Positions 31,624 to 36,880 of a DNA stretch of 36,880 nt are shown one piece after another (within the stretch, counting starts at the first letter, position 1; each line of letters starts with the position of its first letter). The notes under the pieces were generated by a model, which saw only the letters and a program-made list of their open reading frames with translations, had not been told where the DNA came from and did no database searches. The DNA lies in NCBI GenBank assembly GCA_031292755.1, contig JARLGM010000054.1, positions 1 to 36,880 of the forward strand, given 5' to 3'. Made by a program: the position numbers and the translations under genes. This DNA is from Candidatus Sulfopaludibacter sp. (GTDB lineage: Bacteria; Acidobacteriota; Terriglobia; Bryobacterales; Bryobacteraceae).

Positions 31624-32498
31624 GATGGATGTCGCCGGGTATCCCACGGTTTCAACTCCACCATCAGCACGCCCCCCAAAATGAGGGCCGCGCCCGTCGC
31701 GCCACGCCCCGACAACCCTTCGCCCACAGCGATATAGGACGTCGCCCAGGCGAAAACCGGCTCCAACATATACAGCAGAGCCGTCCGGGTTGAAGTGGTG
31801 TAACGCTGGGCCCACGCCTGCACCGAAAATGCCAGGGCAGTGCACAACAGGCCAGTTACCAGTATCGCGTACACCACGGCGGGCCGCCACACCAGGTGGG
31901 GTGTTTCCACCCGCCGGAATAGTAAACCCGCACACGCTGCCGCGGTTGTCACCTGCATGATGGAGAGCAATTCAAAGTCCACTTGCGGGGAATAGCGGCC
32001 CAGCGTGAGAATGTGGCCGGCGAAAGCCAGGGCGCAGAAGAACGTGAGCAGATCTCCGCGACTCATGGATCCAACCGGGCCTTCCAGAGTCATCAGCCCC
32101 AACCCCGCGGTTGCCAGCAATACCCCAATCCATTCCGATACCTGCGGTCTGATGCGATAGACGAGCGAGCCTAGCAAAGGTACCATCACCGATGCCAGTC
32201 CGGTGATGAACGCGGATTTCGGCGCGGTGGTGGATTTCAGTCCGAGGGTCTGGAAAAGATAGGCGGCCGACAAAAAAATGCCGGCCAGGACGCCGGTGCC
32301 GGCGCTCTTCCAAGTGAGTTGCCGGCGAGCCTTGGCCCCGAAGAGAAGCAGGAGCACGACAGCCGCCAGCGAAAAGCGCAGCGCCACGAACAGGATGGGC
32401 GAAACATTCCGCAGAGCCGTCTTGATCAGCACAAAGGTGGCGCCCCAGACGACGGTATTCGCCGCCAGGGCCGCTTCGGCCGCCGAACGGCGATTCAC
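31617..32498 (-). CDS. EamA-family (DMT) transporter
   Basis: Ten hydrophobic segments in 293 residues form two EamA repeats: EAALAANTVVWGATFVLIKT with RFSLAAVVLLLLFGAK, and the second half with YMLEPVFAWATSYIAVGEGL and GAALILGGVLMVELKP. Members export amino acids and other small metabolites. The start ATG 32498 overlaps the M20 peptidase stop (ATGA), so the two are one transcription unit and the transporter may remove or recover peptidase products. Confidence 0.9.
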   Translation of the reverse strand: MNRRSAAEAALAANTVVWGATFVLIKTALRNVSPILFVALRFSLAAVVLLLLFGAKARRQLTWKSAGTGVLAGIFLSAAYLFQTLGLKSTTAPKSAFITGLASVMVPLLGSLVYRIRPQVSEWIGVLLATAGLGLMTLEGPVGSMSRGDLLTFFCALAFAGHILTLGRYSPQVDFELLSIMQVTTAAACAGLLFRRVETPHLVWRPAVVYAILVTGLLCTALAFSVQAWAQRYTTSTRTALLYMLEPVFAWATSYIAVGEGLSGRGATGAALILGGVLMVELKPWDTRRHPSG

Positions 32499-33712
32499 TT
32501 CCCGTGGGCCTCACGGCGGAGCAGCAGCAGGGTCAGGAAGATGCGTTTCAATCCCAGGTCGCGGCCTTCGGGGCGGAACCATTCCGCGGTGGTATGGGCT
32601 CCGCCGCCCGATCCGCCGGCGCCGATGGCCACGGCGGGGAGTCCCAGGGAGAGCGGAATGTTGGCGTCGGTGGAAGAGCAGTCCAGGTGCGAGCGGATGC
32701 CCAGGTGGGCATCCACGGCGCGCAGGTGGGTCAAAATGGCGGCGTTTTCGGCCAGCGCGGCGGCGGGGCGGGAGCCGATTTCCTTCAGTTTGCAGGCGAT
32801 CCTGCCACCGGTGGCGCGCTGGTTTTCCAGGTCGCGGGCACGTTCGGCGGCGGCGCTGAGCAACTCCACCAATTCGTCCATCTTCTGATTGCTCTCGGAG
32901 CGGATGTCCACCTTGGCCCTGGCGTTTTGGGCGATGGCGTTGACACTGGAACCGCCTTCGATCAGGCCCACGTTGAAGGCGCTCTTGGCGCCGCCGTCCA
33001 GACGTGTCTCGGCAAACAGCGCCACGGCGCGGCAGAGTGCGTGCAGCGGATTGCCCACGCCGTAATCGCTCCAACTATGGCCGCCCGGTCCGGTGAAAGC
33101 CAGTTCGAAGCGGCGGCTGCCCAAGGCGCGCGTGGTGACGTGGTCCAGGTTGGCGCCATCCACTACCAGGAACGAATCGATCTTCCGCGCGAGCGGCGAT
33201 TGCTTGCAGAGGAAGCGCATGCCCAGCAGGTTGCCTTCGCCCTCTTCGGCCACGTTGGCCACCAGCAACAGGCCGCGGGAAAACTCGGGCAGGTTCTGGC
33301 CCAATTTCCAGGCGCGCGCCATGGCCAGCAGTGCCGTCAGGCCGGCGCCGTTATCGGAAACGCCGGGGCCGTGAAACCGGCCGTCCGGCTCCACGAAGAT
33401 ATCGTCTTTGGTCCGCGGAGTAAGCACGGTGTCGAGGTGGGCGGTCAGGGCCACGTAGGGCGCCTGTCCCACGGCGGCGATGACGTTGCCGGCGCGGTCG
33501 ATGGAGGCTTCCCAGCCGGCTGCCCGGAACTGCTCCAGGAACCATGCCGCGCGCTCCTGTTCCATGAGCGTGGGCGCGGGCACCCGGCATAGCTGGAGGT
33601 GGATCTCGTTGATCCACTGCTTTTCGCGCGTGAACCATTGCAGGCAGTCGCGGACTCCGCGTTGCTCCGCCAGATCGCCGAGATTTGGACCCGCCGCCGT
33701 GTTGGCCGCCAT
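32495..33712 (-). CDS. M20-family metallopeptidase
   Basis: The 405-residue protein follows the M20 layout: catalytic domain with metal ligands in TAHLDTV, the bridging Asp in GPGVSDNGAG, Glu pair in NVAEEGEGNLLGMRF, Asp in LVVDGANLD, an inserted dimerisation domain (FTGPGGHSWSDYGVGNPLHA, LIEGGSSVNAIAQNARAKVD), and the late His in GGAHTTAEW. It resembles PepT-like tripeptidases and aminoacyl carboxypeptidases. A deacylase role for N-acylamino acids is conceivable but not favoured by position. It lacks a signal peptide. No intact gene lies upstream for about 390 bases. Confidence 0.9.
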   Translation of the reverse strand: MAANTAAGPNLGDLAEQRGVRDCLQWFTREKQWINEIHLQLCRVPAPTLMEQERAAWFLEQFRAAGWEASIDRAGNVIAAVGQAPYVALTAHLDTVLTPRTKDDIFVEPDGRFHGPGVSDNGAGLTALLAMARAWKLGQNLPEFSRGLLLVANVAEEGEGNLLGMRFLCKQSPLARKIDSFLVVDGANLDHVTTRALGSRRFELAFTGPGGHSWSDYGVGNPLHALCRAVALFAETRLDGGAKSAFNVGLIEGGSSVNAIAQNARAKVDIRSESNQKMDELVELLSAAAERARDLENQRATGGRIACKLKEIGSRPAAALAENAAILTHLRAVDAHLGIRSHLDCSSTDANIPLSLGLPAVAIGAGGSGGGAHTTAEWFRPEGRDLGLKRIFLTLLLLRREAHGK

Positions 33713-33814
33713 GTTTCAGTCTAGCGTATGAGGAACGGCTGAACCGCGAGCATACCATGCACGCGTCAAGTGCGACATCCCGGCCAACCGGCAGAATCCT
33801 AACGAATGTTCAGG
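33713..33814. other. Short gene-free flank
   Basis: No frame, promoter or repeat stands out in these bases between the M20 start and the inverted-repeat element. Confidence 0.4.
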
Positions 33815-33840
33815 CAGAGCCGCGACCGTCAGGGAGCGGT
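33815..33840 (+). repeat. REP-like sequence, left copy
   Basis: A 26-base unit that begins CAGAGCCGCGACC and ends CAGGGAGCGGT. It is itself an imperfect palindrome (CCGC at 33820-33823 against GCGG near the end). The same unit recurs inverted at 34047-34072 with 25 of 26 bases equal. From memory, sequences of this wording are scattered in Solibacter-like genomes, where their translations (PLPDGRGS, SRDRQGAV, EPRPSGSG) litter spurious proteins. Confidence 0.85.
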
Positions 33841-33880
33841 TGCCGCAGCTCATGGGCTCGCCCTGCCCGGCGACGACATA

Positions 33881-34024
33881 CTAGCGGCTGGCGTAAGCTT
33901 TGAAATCGCCCATGACTCGCTCCGGCGGAACCTCCGCTTCCTACCTCCGGAATCGCTTCCAGTACCGCATCTCGACGGAGCTGGATTCGCCGCCGTGCAG
34001 ATGGCCTCCGTAGCCCGCAAAGGT
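33881..34024 (-). pseudogene. Wreck of a Y1 (IS200/RAYT-like) transposase
   Basis: On the minus strand, three blocks stand in family order: LTFAGYGGHLHG-like TFAGYGGHLHGGESSS (34024-33977), RRDAVLEAIPEV shifted by one frame (33977-33942), and EVPPERVMGDFKAYASR with a stop (33934-33881). In intact acidobacterial Y1 transposases the corresponding parts are the first strand, the helix before the HxH core and the helix with RPEKVMNDFKAYASR. About 150 or more residues between and after them, including the HUH motif and catalytic Tyr, are missing. The blocks lie wholly between the two inverted REP-like copies. Confidence 0.7.
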
Positions 34025-34046
34025 GATCGGATATCACCCCAATTTC

Positions 34047-34072
34047 ACCGCTCCCTGACGGTCGTGGCTCTG
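34047..34072 (-). repeat. REP-like sequence, right copy (inverted)
   Basis: The inverse complement of the unit at 33815-33840 with one change, G to A, in the CCGCG part. Its CAGAGCC end points outward like that of the left copy, leaving 206 bases between the pair. The element is followed 30 bases later by the end of the mandelate-racemase-type gene. Confidence 0.85.
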
Positions 34073-34102
34073 ATTGGGGTCCCGTTGACGTACCATTTCG
34101 GC

Positions 34103-35263
34103 CTATGCCACTTTGTATCTCTTGATTTCCGCTTCGGAAACTTCACTGCTCATGCCGGGCGCTTCCGGCGCGGCCACTTCGCTGTTCACCATTTTCTGCG
34201 GCCCGCTGGTCTCCATGTAGATCGCGTTCGGCATGGCCAGCAGCATGTTCAAATTGGTCGAACCGCCTCCGTGGCTGGCCACTTCCAGCCCGGCGGCGTC
34301 GGCGATGGCGGCGATTTCCATCCACTCGGTGACTCCGCCCGCGCGCCGGTTGTCGGGTTGCACCACGTCCGCGCCTTTGCGCGCGATCAAGTCCGCGAAG
34401 GCGTATTTGGTGTTCAGGTTCTCTCCGGTGGCGATGCGCATATCCAGCGATTGCGCCAGCAGGGTGAAGCCTTCCATATCCTGCGGAGGCAGCGGCTCTT
34501 CATACCAGAAGCAGCCCATCTCCTGATACACCCGGCCGCGGCGCAGGGCTTCATTGCGATTGAATACCTGGTTGGCGTCCACCATGACGCGCTTGCCTTT
34601 GCCCACCGTGTCGAGCGCGAGGCGAATGCGCCGCACGTCGTCATCCAGGGTGTAGCGGCCCACCTTCATCTTCACCGCGTGATAGCCCTGCTCGATGGCC
34701 GTGGAGATCTGGCGCTTGAATTTCGACAGATCGTCGTCGTTGTCGTAGTACCAGCCGCACATGCTGTAGACCGGCATGCGCTCGCGAAACGCGCCTAACA
34801 TCTTATACACCGGCAGACCCGCGGACTTGCCCAGGATGTCCCAGACGGCAATATCGACGGCCGCAATGGCGAATTGCGCCACGCCGCCCACGCCCTGATA
34901 CTCCACCGCCTGCCACAGGTCGGCGCGAATGCGGCGCGGGAACGCGGGATCTTTGCCGATCAGAGCGGGCTTCACTTCCTGTTCCAGAATGGCCTGCACC
35001 ACCTTGGGTCCGCCGGCGATCATGCCGAAGGAACTGCTGGCCCACCCGGTGATGCCGGCGTCCGTCCGCAGGCGCAACACCACCGACCCGCTGTCGTCGC
35101 CGAACCTGTGGATGGCGTCGTAGAAGGGCGTCCCCGGAGGGCGCTTCAATACGTCCGTTTCCAGGCCGGTGATTTTGATCTGTTTCTGCTGCGCGCCGGC
35201 CGCGGAAAGCGCCGCCGCCGCGGGCACCGCCGCTGCCGAGCGAAGAAGTTGCCGTCTGTTCAT
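34103..35263 (-). CDS. Tat-exported mandelate racemase/muconate lactonizing-type enzyme
   Basis: A 386-residue enolase-superfamily enzyme with a twin-arginine signal (NRRQLLRSAAAVPAAAALSA). The active site is of the MR subgroup: Lys198-x-Lys200 in AVKMKVGR, metal ligands Asp229 (MVDANQ), Glu255 (WYEEPLPP) and Glu281 (TGENLN), and the Asp304/His331 dyad in VQPDNRRAGG and ASHGGG. Relatives dehydrate or racemise sugar acids, using proton abstraction next to a carboxylate. I chose ATG 35263; a TTG at 35293 would hide the Tat signal behind ten residues. The M28 peptidase gene lies 61 bases upstream on the same strand. Confidence 0.88.
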   Translation of the reverse strand: MNRRQLLRSAAAVPAAAALSAAGAQQKQIKITGLETDVLKRPPGTPFYDAIHRFGDDSGSVVLRLRTDAGITGWASSSFGMIAGGPKVVQAILEQEVKPALIGKDPAFPRRIRADLWQAVEYQGVGGVAQFAIAAVDIAVWDILGKSAGLPVYKMLGAFRERMPVYSMCGWYYDNDDDLSKFKRQISTAIEQGYHAVKMKVGRYTLDDDVRRIRLALDTVGKGKRVMVDANQVFNRNEALRRGRVYQEMGCFWYEEPLPPQDMEGFTLLAQSLDMRIATGENLNTKYAFADLIARKGADVVQPDNRRAGGVTEWMEIAAIADAAGLEVASHGGGSTNLNMLLAMPNAIYMETSGPQKMVNSEVAAPEAPGMSSEVSEAEIKRYKVA

Positions 35264-35324
35264 TCCCCTATGTTCTCTCAGATGGCCGCGCAATTCGGAT
35301 TCTCGTCGATTTGGATAAAGATGC

Positions 35325-36880
35325 TTACTTGGGTTCTCCCGGCAGAGGCGCCATCACCGGGGTGATTTTGCCCCATCCCTGCTCCTGCACCGTCTTCATG
35401 TCTTTGGTCAACTGCTCGGGCAGCTTTTCGTTGATCTTCGGCCGTCCGGGTGCGTTCGCCAGGTCCCAGCCCACCGCCGCCACCGTGCGCGCGATCTGTT
35501 GCATGGCCTTGTAGTCGATCTTGTCGGGCGTGTCCGTGGGGCGGTGATAGTCCACGTGCAGTCCCGTGGTAAAGAACGCGATCGGGATGCCGACTTTGGC
35601 GAAATTGTAGTGGTCGCTGCGGTAGAAGATCCGCTGCCCGTTGGGTTGCGGGCCCAGGTTGTCGTGAGTATCGTCCGGTGCGGTGACGTCGTAGAAGTGG
35701 TTCAGCTTCAACTTCTGGTAATCGGCGTTGACCGAGTCGATCACTTTCCCCAGATCGTCGCTGCTGATATTGGGACCGATCAGCAGCACTTCACCGGGAT
35801 TCACCAGCACGTGCTGCGCGTTGGGATCCACCGAGTTTTCGTTCCTGGTGCGGCCGATCATGTCCATATTAAGGTCGGCCACCACTTTGGTCAGATCGAT
35901 GGGCGGATACTCGGTGAAATACTGCGAGCCGAGCAGCCCTTTCTCCTCGCCGCCGTTCCACAAAAAGAGGATGCTGCGTTTGGGCCGCATTCCCTTGGCC
36001 GCGCCGTCGGCATATTCACGGGCGATGGCCAGAAGCCCGGTCGAGCCCGAGCCATCGTCATCGGCGCCGTTGTTCACAGTGTGTCCATCGGGTTGGGGCG
36101 CGCTCAGGCCGATGTGATCCAAATGCGCGCTCATGATGACGTATTCGTTCTTCAACACCGGGTCGCCGCCTTCCAGAATGCCGATCACGTCCTCACTGTG
36201 ACCGCGTTCGCTCTTCACACCCACGTGGATGGCGAGCTTCTTGGCCGCGGCCAGTTCAAAGGAATCCTGCCTGGCATTGGCTCCGGTGTTGTAGAAGACC
36301 TGCGCGCCGCTCAGCTTCTCACCTTGAAACAGGGCGTTGGTCAGTTCCATGCCCGCGGTGACTGCCGGCGCGGCGGGACAGGCTTGCGTCACCTGGAACT
36401 TCGGAATGGCGAAATTCGGCCCGTTCAGTCCGGCGCCGCGTCCACCGCCTGCGCCGGCTCCGGCGTTCGGGTTGGACATGGCGGCCAGTTGCTGAAAGTT
36501 CGCGATCGCCACGACCGCCAGCGCTCCGTTCTTAGCGGCGTACTGTTCGGGTGTGTAGTAATCGGTGCAGGGGACGCCGAGCGGGTCCGGTGTATTGGCG
36601 CCGCGTCCGCCGCGCCCGCCGCGTCCACCGGCGGCGGCCTGCTGCGCGGCCACTTCCGCGGGCAGTCCCGCCACCACGATGATTTTGCCTTTGACGTCCA
36701 GCCCTTCGTAAGGATTCGTGTGGCTCTTGTCGATGACGTAGCCGTTGCCGGCGAATACCAGGTTGCCGGAGATGTCCAGCGTCTGAGCCCCGGCGCCGCG
36801 CCCGCCGCCCGCGGGGGCGATGGTCCACTCTTTTTGATAGTCGAAGTTGGTGGCACGCGCCTCGCCGGCCGCGCCGCCTC
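35325..36880 (-). CDS. M28-family metallopeptidase (partial, 5' end cut)
   Basis: The frame is open up to the right edge (first full codon at 36878), with at least 518 residues; ATG 36677 is internal. The N-terminal visible part (GNLVFAGNGYVIDKSHTNPY, LDVKGKIIVVAGLPAE) is a PA-type insert with a Gly/Arg-rich loop (AAAGGRGGRGGRGANTP). The catalytic part has the co-catalytic zinc ligands: His/Asp in MSAHLDHIGLS, Asp in NNGADDDGSGSTG, the Glu pair in LWNGGEEKGLLGS, Asp in DLNMDMIGR and His in FYRSDHYNFAKVGIP. These enzymes are exported aminopeptidases. A signal peptide would lie outside the window. Confidence 0.9.
   Translation of the reverse strand, partial: GGAAGEARATNFDYQKEWTIAPAGGGRGAGAQTLDISGNLVFAGNGYVIDKSHTNPYEGLDVKGKIIVVAGLPAEVAAQQAAAGGRGGRGGRGANTPDPLGVPCTDYYTPEQYAAKNGALAVVAIANFQQLAAMSNPNAGAGAGGGRGAGLNGPNFAIPKFQVTQACPAAPAVTAGMELTNALFQGEKLSGAQVFYNTGANARQDSFELAAAKKLAIHVGVKSERGHSEDVIGILEGGDPVLKNEYVIMSAHLDHIGLSAPQPDGHTVNNGADDDGSGSTGLLAIAREYADGAAKGMRPKRSILFLWNGGEEKGLLGSQYFTEYPPIDLTKVVADLNMDMIGRTRNENSVDPNAQHVLVNPGEVLLIGPNISSDDLGKVIDSVNADYQKLKLNHFYDVTAPDDTHDNLGPQPNGQRIFYRSDHYNFAKVGIPIAFFTTGLHVDYHRPTDTPDKIDYKAMQQIARTVAAVGWDLANAPGRPKINEKLPEQLTKDMKTVQEQGWGKITPVMAPLPGEPK

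Noticed and set aside
33806..34798. A 330-codon plus-strand frame starting in the repeat region
   Set aside because: It begins within the REP-like unit (the SRDRQGAV wording is the repeat translated) and continues antisense to the enolase-superfamily gene.
1..36880. CRISPR array, tRNA/rRNA genes or prophage
   Set aside because: No regularly spaced repeats, no cloverleaf-like sequences and no phage genes were noticed on reading both strands.

Overview
The window reads as chromosomal DNA of a GC-rich Acidobacteriota bacterium, most likely of the Solibacter/Bryobacter group (Bryobacterales). The best pointer is the secreted protein at 23090-25231, which carries the Solibacter-type beta domain that TIGR03437 describes. 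A decayed relative of this secreted-protein world lies at 15030-15365. The fused E1 alpha-beta dehydrogenase, Tat-exported enolase-superfamily and VOC proteins, and frequent TTG/GTG starts fit the same group. No tRNA, rRNA, CRISPR array, phage or intact transposase was found.

Layout. 1-5067: 5' part of an S9-type exported peptidase (minus, cut by the edge), selA (plus), efp and a fused 2-oxoacid dehydrogenase E1 (both minus). 5224-7290: a hybrid sensor kinase that is broken by an internal in-frame loss and an amber codon. 7358-9608: a tight three-gene unit of an HxlR regulator, an NTF2-like/PP2C phosphatase and a Tat-exported VOC protein, headed by a perfect 19-bp palindrome. 9647-14763: OPT transporter, TauE/SafE permease, a large exported TPR-like protein of unknown role and a 43-residue mini-ORF. 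14764-15459: decayed DNA ending in a REP-like hairpin. 15460-18198: minus-strand operon DUF1844, PhnP-like MBL hydrolase, ribF, terC. 18331-22973: plus-strand operon mazG, GNAT acyltransferase, N-acylamino acid racemase-like enzyme, MFS transporter, SDR. 23090-28394: the Solibacter-type secreted protein, an O-methyltransferase (minus) and oligopeptidase B (plus) sharing a 38-bp divergent promoter gap. 28308-33712: minus-strand NagX-like membrane acyltransferase with a peptidoglycan-binding protein, HtrA/DegP, and an EamA transporter with an M20 peptidase. 33713-34102: an inverted pair of REP-like sequences enclosing the wreck of a Y1 (IS200/RAYT-like) transposase. 34103-36880: Tat-exported mandelate-racemase-type enzyme and an M28 peptidase cut by the right edge.

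How it fits together. Much of the region is housekeeping (EF-P, RibF, MazG, HtrA) mixed with export and peptide/amino-acid handling: peptidases of families S9 (two), M20 and M28, an oligopeptide transporter, and a GNAT plus racemase pair that could convert D-amino acids through N-acyl intermediates. The least ordinary signals are the REP/REPIN-like repeats seen at two loci, one around a RAYT-like transposase remnant; the HxlR-phosphatase-VOC operon with its operator and apparently leaderless start; and several decayed genes.
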